DNA of 64,000 nt from positions 1 through 64,000 of the forward strand of contig NZ_BCQR01000029.1 in the NCBI RefSeq assembly GCF_001552175.1. The letters are read 5' to 3'. Below, in pieces: positions 17,917 to 30,475 of this stretch. Source of the DNA: Actinomadura kijaniata NBRC 14229. GTDB taxonomy: Bacteria; Actinomycetota; Actinomycetes; Streptosporangiales; Streptosporangiaceae. The number at the start of each line of letters is the position of its first letter. Within the stretch, counting starts at the first letter, position 1. A model generated the notes under the pieces. The model saw nothing but the letters and a program-made list of their open reading frames with translations, did not search any database and was not told where the DNA came from. The translations under genes and the position numbers were made by a program.

Positions 17917-18522
17917 ATGAAGACCCTGCGCGCCCTCGCCGCCGCCGCCCTGGCCGGCGGCGGGATCCTCGTCTCCGCCCCGGCCGCCTCGGCCGCGCCG
18001 CCCGACGGCTTCGACAACCTCTACCCGACCGGCAACTACCAGCCCCGCTGCGGCAAGAACACCTTCTGCCTGACCGACAACTCCGCGGTGTCGGTGTTCA
18101 TGGAGAGGTCGATCTCCCGCAACGGCAAGAGCCGGATCAGGGAGATCCTCAACCGGGAGTACCAGCCCACCGACCTGAAGATCGTCTACGAGCGGAAGGC
18201 CAACCACACCGGCTCCAACGAGACCGACATCGTCTACCAGAAGGGCCGCGTCGGCGGCGGCGCGATGGCCGTGACCTGGTGCGACGACGCCAAGTCGGCC
18301 TACATGTGCGACCAGTACCACGTGCGGTTCAACACCGACACCCCGTTCCTCACCGCGATCTGCCACGAGACCGGGCACGCCGTCGGCCTCACCCACGGCC
18401 ACGAGGCCAAGCCCCGCAAGAGGAACGACGACTCGCGCCTGGGCTGCATGAAGACCCCGATCGACTTCAACGCCACCCGCCTCGGCGCCCACAACAGGAA
18501 GACCATCGATGCTCACTACTGA
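17917..18522 (+). CDS. Secreted metzincin-like zinc metallopeptidase
   Basis: 201 residues. A signal peptide (about 1-27, ending ASA) exports it. The zinc motif HETGHAVGLTH (His150, Glu151, His154, His160) is the extended HExxHxxGxxH of metzincins, and a Met in LGCMKTP follows as a possible Met-turn. Four to six cysteines in the mature part could form disulfides outside the cell. It is short for a matrixin and has no propeptide cysteine switch, so its control is unclear. Homologues in actinomycetes are uncharacterised. Its stop overlaps the start of the following (frameshifted) gene by 14 bases, implying coupled expression. Confidence 0.82.
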   Translation: MKTLRALAAAALAGGGILVSAPAASAAPPDGFDNLYPTGNYQPRCGKNTFCLTDNSAVSVFMERSISRNGKSRIREILNREYQPTDLKIVYERKANHTGSNETDIVYQKGRVGGGAMAVTWCDDAKSAYMCDQYHVRFNTDTPFLTAICHETGHAVGLTHGHEAKPRKRNDDSRLGCMKTPIDFNATRLGAHNRKTIDAHY

Positions 18523-19224
18523 GCGGACGGCCGTCCGGGCCGGGCTCGCCACGCTCGCCGTCATCGCGGCGGCCGTGGCGGGCCTGGTCCTGACCGGTTC
18601 CGAGCGGTCCCCGGCGCGGGCCCGCCCGGCCGCCGACGGCCTGCTGGTCGGGCAGGCCAGCGACCGGCTGCCCGCCGACACCGCCCGCGACTGGGTGGGC
18701 TACGCCGACCACGTGGTCGCGGTGCGCGCCGAGGCCGAGCGCGCCCTGCCCGCCGACCCCGAGGAGACCGCCCGCGGCGAGGGCTACCTCGGCCGCGCCG
18801 TGCGGCTGCGGGTGGCCCGCACCCTGTGGACCCGTCCCGGTGCGCCCGCGCTGCCCGCGGCCGTCGAGGCGGACATGCCCGGCTGGGTGTCTCCCGCCGC
18901 CCCTACGCCCACGCGGGCGCGTCCCGCGTCGAGGTCGGCCACGACTACCTGATGCCGCTGGCGCGCGACGGCGACGGCGCGTGGACGCCGCTGGCCCCCG
19001 GCGCGATCCTGCCGTTCGACGGCGGGGTGATCGGCCGCGGCGAACGGCGCGGCGGCCCCGCCGAACCCGGCGAGCTGGCCGGACGCGTCGACGGCCGCGG
19101 CGCCGACGACCTGGCGCGGCTGCTGCGCGCCGCCCGGCCGGACCCGCTGGTGCTGCGGTACGCCGGGCTGGACCTCGACCGGCGCCTCGCCAGGGTGCGG
19201 GAGGCCATGGCCGAAGGTGGCTGA
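18509..19224 (+). pseudogene. Frameshifted gene for a membrane-anchored protein
   Basis: Two overlapping frames together make one plausible protein of about 238 residues. The first frame (from ATG 18509) has an N-terminal anchor GLATLAVIAAAVAGLVLTG and continues through VADHVVAVRAEAERAL-like sequence to ADMPGWV; it then degrades into Pro/Thr/Arg noise. The second frame carries on from about 18895 with RRPYAHAGASRVEVGHDYLM and runs to the stop at 19222-19224. One missing base near 18885-18900, beside a GCCGCC/CCC run, would restore the gene. It may be a real mutation or a sequencing slip. The role is unknown; overlap with the metallopeptidase stop suggests the two belong together. Confidence 0.72.
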
Positions 19225-19259
19225 CGGGAATGCGGAGGCTTCCGGCGTTGCGGCTGCGA

Positions 19260-19265
19260 TAGTCT
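19260..19265 (+). promoter_or_regulatory. Probable -10 box for the leuS leader
   Basis: TAGTCT fits the TANNNT pattern and ends six bases before the ATG of the leader peptide. Transcription would therefore begin at or next to that ATG, giving a leaderless leader mRNA. No convincing -35 was found. Confidence 0.45.
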
Positions 19266-19271
19266 TGGGGT

Positions 19272-19307
19272 ATGCGACCCAGGCTGCTCCTTAGCCAGCC
19301 GCGTTGA
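19272..19307 (+). CDS. leuS leader peptide (three consecutive leucines)
   Basis: An 11-residue reading frame, MRPRLLLSQPR, with three successive leucine codons, one each of CTG, CTC and CTT. It ends inside the first arm of a strong hairpin and is followed at once by an intrinsic terminator, 165 bp before leuS. This is the classic plan of a transcription attenuator. Slow translation at the Leu codons, when charged Leu-tRNA is scarce, would change RNA folding and let polymerase read into leuS. Leader-peptide attenuation is known for leucine and other amino acid genes in actinobacteria; use here is inferred from sequence. Confidence 0.75.
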   Translation: MRPRLLLSQPR

Positions 19308-19350
19308 CGCACCGCGTCGACGCGGCAACCCCTCCTGTGCGAGGGGTTTT
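19299..19350 (+). promoter_or_regulatory. leuS transcription attenuator hairpins
   Basis: Hairpin 1 pairs 19299-19310 with 19314-19325 (12 bp, one G-T wobble) and overlaps the end of the leader peptide. Hairpin 2 is a perfect terminator stem AACCCCTC / GAGGGGTT (19327-19334 and 19341-19348) followed by TTCTC. A ribosome stalled at the leucine codons (19284-19292) would leave the downstream region free to refold. I could not see a strong alternative antiterminator by eye; GGGG at 19267-19270 is one candidate partner for the CCCC arm. Confidence 0.7.
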
Positions 19351-19438
19351 CTCATGTCAGGAGCCCGCAGGCGCAAACCCGCGTGGACCTGGGCGAGCAG
19401 CCGGACGAATCCCGTAGACAAGGACCGGAGTAGCGACC

Positions 19439-21904
<2,466 letters not shown>

Positions 21905-21913
21905 CCCCGCGAA

Positions 21914-21955
21914 CGCCGCCGCGCCGCGCCCCGGAGGGGACGCGGCGCGGCGGCG
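21914..21955. terminator. Bidirectional terminator between leuS and lexA
   Basis: Perfect 15-bp stem CGCCGCCGCGCCGCG / CGCGGCGCGGCGGCG (21914-21928 and 21941-21955) in the gap between the converging leuS and lexA stops. Confidence 0.75.
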
Positions 21956-21998
21956 CGGGCGCTTCAGGAGTGGGACCGGGCGCGGAGGTCCCGGCGGC

Positions 21999-22697
21999 TC
22001 ACATCTTGCGCAGGACGGCGACGACCCGGCCGAGGATGGAGGCGTCGTCGCCGGGGATCGGCTCGTAGGCCGAGTTCGCCGGCATCAGCCAGATGTGACC
22101 GTCCTTGCGCTTGAGGGTCTTCACCGTCGCCTCGCCGTCGATCATGGCGGCGACGATGTCGCCCTGCTCGGCGACCGGCTGCTGGCGCACCACGACCCAG
22201 TCGCCGTCGGCGATGGCGGCCTCGATCATCGAGTCGCCGGAGACCTTCAGCAGGAAGTGGGTGCCCTCGCCGACCAGCTGCTTGGGCAGCGTGAAGACGT
22301 CCTCGACGGCCTCCTCGGCCAGGATCGGGCCACCGGCGGCGATCCGGCCGACCAGCGGCACGTAGGCGGGTGCGGCGGAGGCGGGGGAGTCCTGGCCCGC
22401 GCCGGGCTCGTACGGCTCGTCGGAGCGGCGCACCGGCGTGGCGCCGGGCACGCGGATCTCGACGGCGCGCGGGCGGTTGGGGTCGCGGTGCAGGAAGCCC
22501 TTGCGCTGGAGCGCGCGAAGCTGGTGCGACACGCTGGAGGTGCTGGTGAGACCGACCGCCTCGCCGATCTCGCGCATCGACGGAGGGTAACCGCGGCGCG
22601 CCACCGAATCGCGGATCACCTCCAGGACCATGCGCTGACGCTGGGTCAGACCGCTCTCGTCCATGGGCCCGTCGGGCAGTTCCCGGACCTTGCTCAT
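21999..22697 (-). CDS. lexA: SOS repressor LexA
   Basis: 232 residues. The N-terminal winged helix (residues about 17-75) has [20 protein letters not shown] and the recognition helix [17 protein letters not shown]. The C-terminal S24 peptidase domain has the self-cleavage bond Ala121-Gly122 and the catalytic Ser156 (GDSM) and Lys193 (ATVKTL). RecA filaments on damaged DNA trigger cleavage and so release DNA repair genes. ATG 22697 has GGAGGCGACG upstream. Two LexA-box-like sites lie 67-137 bp upstream in the gap to the divergent LysM gene, so both genes probably belong to the SOS regulon. Confidence 0.97.
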   Translation of the reverse strand: MSKVRELPDGPMDESGLTQRQRMVLEVIRDSVARRGYPPSMREIGEAVGLTSTSSVSHQLRALQRKGFLHRDPNRPRAVEIRVPGATPVRRSDEPYEPGAGQDSPASAAPAYVPLVGRIAAGGPILAEEAVEDVFTLPKQLVGEGTHFLLKVSGDSMIEAAIADGDWVVVRQQPVAEQGDIVAAMIDGEATVKTLKRKDGHIWLMPANSAYEPIPGDDASILGRVVAVLRKM

Positions 22698-22763
22698 CGT
22701 CGCCTCCGGCGCCTCGGTTCGTCACTCCTTGTCATGGCACGGTATCGCGGCCGAAGCCAATGA

Positions 22764-22779
22764 TCAAACAATTGTTCGA
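22764..22779. promoter_or_regulatory. LexA box, lexA-proximal
   Basis: TCAAACAATTGTTCGA matches the actinobacterial SOS box TCGAACNNNNGTTCGA at 11 of 12 defined positions. It lies 67 bp upstream of lexA and probably mediates autoregulation. Confidence 0.8.
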
Positions 22780-22818
22780 AGAATGTCCTGGAAATCTGGC
22801 TCCGCTCGCGCTACAACA

Positions 22819-22834
22819 TCGTACAGGTGTTCGA
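22819..22834. promoter_or_regulatory. LexA box, chiZ-proximal
   Basis: TCGTACAGGTGTTCGA differs from the SOS box consensus at one defined position. It lies 54 bp before the LysM gene start, at about promoter distance, so that gene is probably induced by DNA damage. Confidence 0.75.
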
Positions 22835-22887
22835 TCGAAAATTCATTCGAACGCTAATGATTCCGAGCCCGTCGCAAGGAGGGTGAA

Positions 22888-23571
22888 ATGCCGGATCCGC
22901 GACCTCGGCGACACGGGGGCGGCCCCGCCCGGCGGGGTGGCCGGGTGCGCGGCGGTGTGGCCTGTGGGGCGACCCTCCGCGCCGCCCACGGTCCCACCCG
23001 GACCCCGCACGAGAACCCTCCGGAGGTTCCCGGTGAGGCCCGGCCGGAGCGCGGGCCCGACTCCCGCCGTCCGGCGGGGCGCGCGGCGGGACCGGGCCGC
23101 GGGCGGCCCCGGCGGGCGGCGAGTCCCGCCGTCGGGCGCGTGGTGCGGCATTCCGGTGGACGTCCGGTACGCCGTCCCGGCGGGCATGCCGGGACGGCCG
23201 GGCACGCACGGAGCGTGAGCGGCGCGGGGGGCGGCGTCCGGCTCACCCGGCGGGGGCGGGTGGTGTTGATCTCTTTCGCGGCGGTGCTCCTGCTGCTGCT
23301 CCTCTGGCTCACCGCGGGCCCGTGGGCGCGGGCCGGTTCCGGAGGTCCGGAAAGGCATGGTCAGGACGCCGGGGCGGGGACGGGCGCGGGGTCGCGCGGG
23401 CATAGGGTGGAGCACGTCGTGGTCGAGCCCGGGGACACCCTCTGGGGCATCGCCGTGCGGACGTCCGGGGACGCCGACCCCCGGGTCACCGTGCAGCGCA
23501 TCATCGACGCCAACGGTCTGTCCGGCCCCATCGTCCAGCCAGGTCAGCGCCTGCGCCTGCCCGCGCGCTGA
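22888..23571 (+). CDS. LysM membrane protein, ChiZ/DivS-like SOS division inhibitor
   Basis: 227 residues in three parts. There is a long Arg/Gly/Pro-rich, probably disordered cytoplasmic tail (1-120), one membrane helix (about 124-143, ISFAAVLLLLLLWL), and an external LysM domain (about 175-224, VVEPGDTLWGIAVRTSGD). This layout and the place next to lexA match mycobacterial ChiZ (Rv2719c) and functionally resemble DivS and YneA, which stop septation after DNA damage. Two LexA boxes precede it. ATG 22888 has a perfect AAGGAGGG site, which makes this start firm despite the odd composition of the tail. No catalytic domain is visible, so inhibition by protein contacts is more likely than wall hydrolysis. 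Confidence 0.85.
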   Translation: MPDPRPRRHGGGPARRGGRVRGGVACGATLRAAHGPTRTPHENPPEVPGEARPERGPDSRRPAGRAAGPGRGRPRRAASPAVGRVVRHSGGRPVRRPGGHAGTAGHARSVSGAGGGVRLTRRGRVVLISFAAVLLLLLLWLTAGPWARAGSGGPERHGQDAGAGTGAGSRGHRVEHVVVEPGDTLWGIAVRTSGDADPRVTVQRIIDANGLSGPIVQPGQRLRLPAR

Positions 23572-23576
23572 GCGCG

Positions 23577-23628
23577 CCCGGACGTGTGCCCGGACGCGTG
23601 TCCGGGCACATGTTGGTACACGTCCGGG
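23577..23628 (+). terminator. Nested hairpin terminator after the LysM gene
   Basis: An inner perfect stem TGCCCGGAC / GTCCGGGCA (23587-23595 and 23600-23608) is nested inside an outer perfect stem CCCGGACGTGT / ACACGTCCGGG (23577-23587 and 23618-23628). The two structures share one base and may be alternatives. Confidence 0.75.
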
Positions 23629-23762
23629 GCCATGCTCCGGACGCCGCCGGGGACCGCGCGGACGCGACACGCCCGGCCGGGAAACCCGGAGGTCCGATGT
23701 GACCAGGGTCTACGCGTGTGACGCGCGTTCCAGGTTGCGCAGGCGTCGGTCGAGCCTTACGG

Positions 23763-23819
23763 TTGACCACAACATCTAGTAGTCACATCGATGTGATTTT
23801 CCACAGGTTGTGCTTGTGG
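23763..23819 (+). promoter_or_regulatory. nrdR-nrdJ control region with NrdR-box-like site and palindrome
   Basis: This AT-richer patch holds TTGACC (23763-23768, possible -35). It also holds CCACAACATCTAGTAG (23767-23782), which resembles the NrdR box core CWATATWTWGT. A perfect 14-bp palindrome TCACATCGATGTGA follows at 23783-23796, and an imperfect CCACA...TGTGG repeat ends at 23819. NrdR boxes usually occur in pairs; only one is convincing here. No cobalamin riboswitch motif was found between 23572 and 23869. Confidence 0.5.
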
Positions 23820-23869
23820 GGCTCATTCGTCGGTGTGGCTCGCGGTTGAGTCAGGGAAGGTTGGATCGC

Positions 23870-24343
23870 GTGCACTGCCCGTTCTGCCGCAACCCTGACA
23901 GCAGGGTGATCGACAGCCGCTCCATCGACGACGGGGCCGCCATCCGGCGCCGCCGGTCGTGCCCGGAGTGCGGCAAGCGGTTCACCACGCAGGAGAACGT
24001 GCTCCTCATGGTCGCCAAGCGCAGCGGCGTTACGGAGCCGTTCTCCCGGGAAAAGATCATCGCCGGGGTGCGCAGGGCCTGCCAGGGGCGCCCGGTCGAC
24101 GAGGACGCGCTCGCCAAGCTCGGCCAGCGGGTCGAGGAGGCGCTGCGCGCGTCCGGGTCGGCCGAGATCCCCTCCCACGAGGTGGGCCTGGCCATCCTCG
24201 GACCGCTCAGTGAGCTCGACGAGGTCGCCTACCTGCGATTCGCCTCGGTGTACCGGGGCTTCGAGTCGCTCGACGACTTCGCGCGGGAGATCGAGATTTT
24301 GCGTCAGGGGGGTTCCTCGGGGGAGCCCGCCGGATCCCGTTAG
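23870..24343 (+). CDS. nrdR: Transcriptional repressor NrdR
   Basis: 157 residues. The N-terminal zinc ribbon has CPFC (residues 3-6) and CPECGKRF, with the family signature [15 protein letters not shown] between them. An ATP-cone domain follows (about 50-140, [19 protein letters not shown]). NrdR senses ATP/dATP and represses ribonucleotide reductase genes. GTG 23870 is the conserved start; the open frame from 23810 adds residues that no family member needs, and GGGAAGG lies just upstream of the GTG. It is 114 bp before nrdJ and almost certainly co-transcribed with it. The NrdR-box-like site upstream suggests autoregulation. Confidence 0.97.
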   Translation: MHCPFCRNPDSRVIDSRSIDDGAAIRRRRSCPECGKRFTTQENVLLMVAKRSGVTEPFSREKIIAGVRRACQGRPVDEDALAKLGQRVEEALRASGSAEIPSHEVGLAILGPLSELDEVAYLRFASVYRGFESLDDFAREIEILRQGGSSGEPAGSR

Positions 24344-24457
24344 GGATTGACAGCAGCAGCACCTAAGTCAAGCGCCCCCGGCCGGGATGGGACGGCCGGC
24401 GGGCGGAGTTGTCCTGGACAGGGCCCGGCGGGAGGGCCCCAAGGAGGGGGAAAGGCC

Positions 24458-27307
<2,850 letters not shown>

Positions 27308-27331
27308 CCTCGGTCGGCCCGCCTCGCCCGA

Positions 27332-27375
27332 CCAGGGGCCCGGTACCGGACGCTCGTCCGGTACCGGGCCCCTGG
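27332..27375 (+). terminator. Strong terminator after nrdJ
   Basis: A perfect 20-bp stem (27332-27351 and 27356-27375) with loop GCTC, followed by CCTTTCCCCC. It is 25 bases after the nrdJ stop. Confidence 0.9.
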
Positions 27376-27453
27376 CCTTTCCCCCGCGCGGGGGAGCGGG
27401 ATCCCTCCGGCGGGTGGTCCGGGCGTTCGCCGGTTCCGCGAGGCTCCGTCGGT

Positions 27454-28398
27454 GTGAACGCACAGGGAACGGCGGTGGGGCCGTGCTGGAACGCGGCGCG
27501 CAGGTGGGCGGGGTACGCGGCGGCGTCCAGCATGGGGACCTATCTGGCGGTGAAGGTCGTCTGGGTCGTCGCGGGCCTGCTCGGGGAACGCCCGGACGGT
27601 TTCGGCGGCACCGGCTGGGTGCTGCTGAACGCCGTCACCGTGGCGATGGCGGCGGCCGGGGTCGCGCTGGGGCTGGCGTTGGCGCGGCCCTGGGGGAGCG
27701 GGCTGCCCGCCGTTCCGGTGGTCTTCGTCGCCTGGACGGGGGCGGGGCTGCTGGTGCCGATGATCCCGCTCATGGCGGTCCGGGGCGTCCTGGGCGGCGG
27801 GGACGGGGAGACCGGCGCGACGCCGTCGTGGGAGGCGCTCCCGCTCACCGTCGGCTTCGCCGGGATGGGCCTGGGGCTGGCCGTGGCCCTGCCGATCTAC
27901 CTGCGGGAACGATGGCCGCGGGCGTTCCGGGGGCGGGTGGGGGACCTTCGTCTCCCCGTGCCGCCCGCGACGGCGGCGGTGTCCGGCGCGGTCGCGCTGG
28001 GGGCGCTCTGGTGCCACCGGGCGGCGGGCGGCACCCTCGGCCTCGTCCGCGACCTGGACGTCGACGGGCGGCTGCTGATCGCCAACTCGGGCCTGTGGGC
28101 GCTGCTGGGAGCCGGGAGCATCGCGACGCTGGCCCGCGCGTCCCGGGCGCCCCGGTGGATCCCGGTGGCGACGGCCTTCGTGGCGTCGGGCTCGCTGTTC
28201 GCGTGGAGCGCCTGGAAACTGCCGATGGTGATCCTGCGACCGGGAGGTTTCACCACCGCCGAGCACCCGTGGGTCGCGGTCGCCGAACACACCCTGGGCA
28301 TCACGACGGGCCTGACGCTGCTGGCCGTCGTACTGCGAGCCGTCCGCCATCCTTCAGGGCGTCCGACCGAGGGAGCCGGCCCCTCCCGCGCCCGGTGA
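27454..28398 (+). CDS. Multi-pass membrane protein of unknown function
   Basis: About 314 residues with seven or eight hydrophobic segments, for example [72 protein letters not shown] and TLGITTGLTLLAVVLRAV. There is no recognised domain, signal or catalytic motif. The N-terminus with ARRWAGYAAASSMGTYLAVK resembles small actinobacterial membrane proteins annotated only as hypothetical. The start is uncertain: GTG 27454 is the first candidate after the nrdJ terminator, with a weak GAGG upstream. The open frame extends back through nrdJ but that part is not coding. It converges on the HxlR gene. Confidence 0.7.
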   Translation: MNAQGTAVGPCWNAARRWAGYAAASSMGTYLAVKVVWVVAGLLGERPDGFGGTGWVLLNAVTVAMAAAGVALGLALARPWGSGLPAVPVVFVAWTGAGLLVPMIPLMAVRGVLGGGDGETGATPSWEALPLTVGFAGMGLGLAVALPIYLRERWPRAFRGRVGDLRLPVPPATAAVSGAVALGALWCHRAAGGTLGLVRDLDVDGRLLIANSGLWALLGAGSIATLARASRAPRWIPVATAFVASGSLFAWSAWKLPMVILRPGGFTTAEHPWVAVAEHTLGITTGLTLLAVVLRAVRHPSGRPTEGAGPSRAR

Positions 28399-28436
28399 AC
28401 AGGCGAGTGCCGTGGGCCGGGGCTTTGGAACACGGC

Positions 28437-28841
28437 TCAGGCGCGGCTGGGTGGCGGGGGGTTCCGTGCCTCCGCGAACCGGGCGCGGGCGCGTTCTATC
28501 TCGTTGATGTGGGTCTCGGTCCAGCGGCGCAGCGCGGTGATCGGTTCGGCGAGGCCACGGCCCAGGTCGGTCAGCGCGTACTCGACGCGGGGCGGGATCG
28601 TGGGGTGCACGGTGCGGGTGACGAACCCGTCGGCCTCCAGGGCGCGCAGCGTCTGGGTGAGCATCTTCTGCGAGACGCCCTCGATGCGGCGGCTGAGGTC
28701 GGTGTACCGCATGGTGCCCTCCAGCAGGGAGTCCACGACCAGGATCGTCCACTTGCCGGAGATGTGGTCGAGGACCTGACGCGTCGGGCACTTGGCGGAG
28801 TAGACGTCGGCGGGCAGGCCTGAGGATTCCACGGTCGTCAT
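28437..28841 (-). CDS. HxlR family transcriptional regulator
   Basis: 134 residues. A winged helix of the HxlR type is clear: CPTRQVLDHISGKWTILVVDSLLEGTMRY, then RRIEGVSQKMLTQTLRALEADGFVTR with the recognition helix, and the wing TIPPRVEYALTDLGR. One Cys near the N-terminus (AKCPTRQ) sits where redox- or aldehyde-sensing HxlR proteins carry theirs. ATG 28841 lacks a ribosome site but has a TACTCT -10 box six bases upstream, so the mRNA is probably leaderless. The longer frame to 28925 would overlap the divergent nitroreductase. It most likely controls that nitroreductase. Confidence 0.88.
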   Translation of the reverse strand: MTTVESSGLPADVYSAKCPTRQVLDHISGKWTILVVDSLLEGTMRYTDLSRRIEGVSQKMLTQTLRALEADGFVTRTVHPTIPPRVEYALTDLGRGLAEPITALRRWTETHINEIERARARFAEARNPPPPSRA

Positions 28842-28847
28842 GAAGGG

Positions 28848-28902
28848 AGAGTAACGCACTAATTTGTGCCCACTTCCCAATGGAGAGTGACTCTCCGATA
28901 GT
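28848..28902. promoter_or_regulatory. Divergent hxlR / nitroreductase promoters with operator
   Basis: TACTCT (minus strand, 28853-28848) ends six bases before the hxlR ATG, and GATAGT (28897-28902) ends six bases before the nitroreductase ATG. Both mRNAs therefore look leaderless. A perfect palindrome GGAGAGT-G-ACTCTCC (28882-28896) lies against the second -10 box and is the best candidate for the HxlR operator. Confidence 0.6.
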
Positions 28903-28908
28903 GGGTGC

Positions 28909-29574
28909 ATGAGCATCCAGAGCATGTCCGTCGCGGAGGCGATCCGCGTCCGCCGCAGCGTCCGTCACTACCGTGCCGACCCCGTCCCGCCGGCCGTTCT
29001 CGACACCCTCCTCGAACTCGCGGCGGAGGCCCCCACGAGCTGGAACCTCCAGGACCGGTCCGTCGTCGCGGTGTCCGGGGAGGAGGGGCGCCGGGGGCTG
29101 ACGTGGGCCACCGGCGGGCAGCCCCAGCCGCAGGAGGCGCCGGTCGTGCTGGTCTTCGTGGCCGAGCCGCGGTCCTGGCGCGAGGACCAGGGGGACGTCC
29201 ACGCGCTCGCCCGCCGGAACGGGGCGTGGAGCGAGGAGTTCGCGGCCGCGTTCGCCGAGGCGTCGCGGGCGTTCCAGGAGGACCTGGAACGGCGCGGGCT
29301 GCTGCGGGAGTACGCGGTCAAGGACGCCGTGATCGCGGCCTCGTTCGTCATGCTGGCCGCCACCGAACTGGGGCTGGCGACGTGCCCGATGAACGGCTGG
29401 GACGAGGAGCGGGTGAAGAAGGTGATCGGGATCGACGGGCGGGACGACCTGGCCGTCGCCCTGCTGCTGTCGGTCGGCTATCCGGCGGAGGAACGGCGGC
29501 ACCCCGGGCGGCGGGCGCTGGAGCGCAACGTCTTCCGCGAGCGCTACGGACGGGAGGCGGCCGTCCGGGGATGA
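28909..29574 (+). CDS. Nitroreductase family FMN protein
   Basis: 221 residues. The FMN-binding start RVRRSVRHYRADPVPPAVLDTL, the dimer segment EAPTSWNLQDRSVV, and the late ATELGLATCPMNGWDEERVKKV followed by LLLSVGYPAEE are all family hallmarks. The enzyme reduces nitro-aromatics, quinones or similar electrophiles with NAD(P)H in the cytosol; the true substrate is unknown. It is divergent from an HxlR regulator, an arrangement often linked to electrophile sensing. The ATG at 28909 has no Shine-Dalgarno site and a -10 box six bases upstream, which indicates a leaderless transcript. Confidence 0.88.
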   Translation: MSIQSMSVAEAIRVRRSVRHYRADPVPPAVLDTLLELAAEAPTSWNLQDRSVVAVSGEEGRRGLTWATGGQPQPQEAPVVLVFVAEPRSWREDQGDVHALARRNGAWSEEFAAAFAEASRAFQEDLERRGLLREYAVKDAVIAASFVMLAATELGLATCPMNGWDEERVKKVIGIDGRDDLAVALLLSVGYPAEERRHPGRRALERNVFRERYGREAAVRG

Positions 29575-29667
29575 GCCGGTTCCGGCGGCCCCGCCCGACC
29601 GTCAATTCGGTTGTCGGCGGGCGGGGCGGTCCGTAGGGTGCCCGGGGTCGTCTTCGAGAGGGGTTCC

Positions 29668-30417
29668 TTGTTCGCTGCCGAGGTGCACGCCTTCCTGCGT
29701 GCCAACGCCGGTCCGGACGCTCCGCGCGTCGGCCCGTTCACGCTCCGGTTCGACGACCATTCCGACGAGCGGTTCTTCAACTACGCGATCCCCGACGACG
29801 GCGCCGCTCCCACGGCCGGGGAGGTGGAGGCGCTGGTCGCGGCGTTCCGGGAGCGCGAGCGGACGCCCCGGCTGGAGTACCTCCCCCGGGCCGCGCCGAA
29901 GGTCGAGGACGCGCTGCTGTCGGCGGGCTTCACGCCCGAGGGCCGCTTCCCGCTGCTGGTCTGCTCGCCCGGTGGCGTGGTGGACGCTCCGGCGGACCCC
30001 TCCGTCCGGGTCTCCCTGGTCGACGCCGGCGACGACCTGTGGGGAGCCGCGCGGGTGATGGACGCGGCGTTCGGCTCGCCCGGGACCACCGAGCACGACG
30101 TCGCGCGGCTGCGGCGGATCGTCGAGGGCGGCGGCCTGGTCGCGGTGGCCGTGGACACCGCGACCGGGGCCGTGGTCGGGGCCGGGCAGAACGAGCGCCC
30201 GCACCGGGGCGTCGCGGAGGTCGCCTCCATCGGCGTGCTGCCCTCGCACCGGCGGCGCGGCATCGCGGGCGCGATCACGGCGCTGCTGACCCGCGCGGGC
30301 GGTGACGTGGGGATCGCGACGTCGTTCCTCACGCCCGCCGACGACGGCGCGGCCCGCGTCTACGTCCGGGTCGGCTACCGCAAGGTCGGCGAGGCGCTGT
30401 ACATCTCGTCGCGCTGA
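29668..30417 (+). CDS. GNAT family N-acetyltransferase
   Basis: About 249 residues. The second half (about 115-245) is a GNAT domain: AEVASIGVLPSHRRRGIAGAI contains the acetyl-CoA-binding R/Q-x-x-G-x-G/A signature (RRRGIA), and GAARVYVRVGYRKVGEALYI is the typical C-terminal strand. The N-terminal half (FAAEVHAFLRANAG to about 110) is probably a degenerate second GNAT fold. The acceptor is unknown. The TTG at 29668 follows GAGAGGGG and fits the first conserved residues; the frame is open from GTG 29611, so a longer product is possible. It is preceded by the nitroreductase on the same strand. Confidence 0.78.
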   Translation: MFAAEVHAFLRANAGPDAPRVGPFTLRFDDHSDERFFNYAIPDDGAAPTAGEVEALVAAFRERERTPRLEYLPRAAPKVEDALLSAGFTPEGRFPLLVCSPGGVVDAPADPSVRVSLVDAGDDLWGAARVMDAAFGSPGTTEHDVARLRRIVEGGGLVAVAVDTATGAVVGAGQNERPHRGVAEVASIGVLPSHRRRGIAGAITALLTRAGGDVGIATSFLTPADDGAARVYVRVGYRKVGEALYISSR

Positions 30418-30475
30418 GCCCGGCCGCGGATGCCGCCCCGGGAGATAGTGGGGAGACCCCACGGAAAGGACTTCC

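Noticed and set aside
19225-19438. T-box or tRNA-like element before leuS
   Set aside because: No T-box sequence or cloverleaf; the short leader frame with Leu codons explains the region better.
23572-23869. Possible cobalamin riboswitch before nrdR-nrdJ
   Set aside because: A lone GGGAAGG is present, but the conserved core stems and B12 box were not found.
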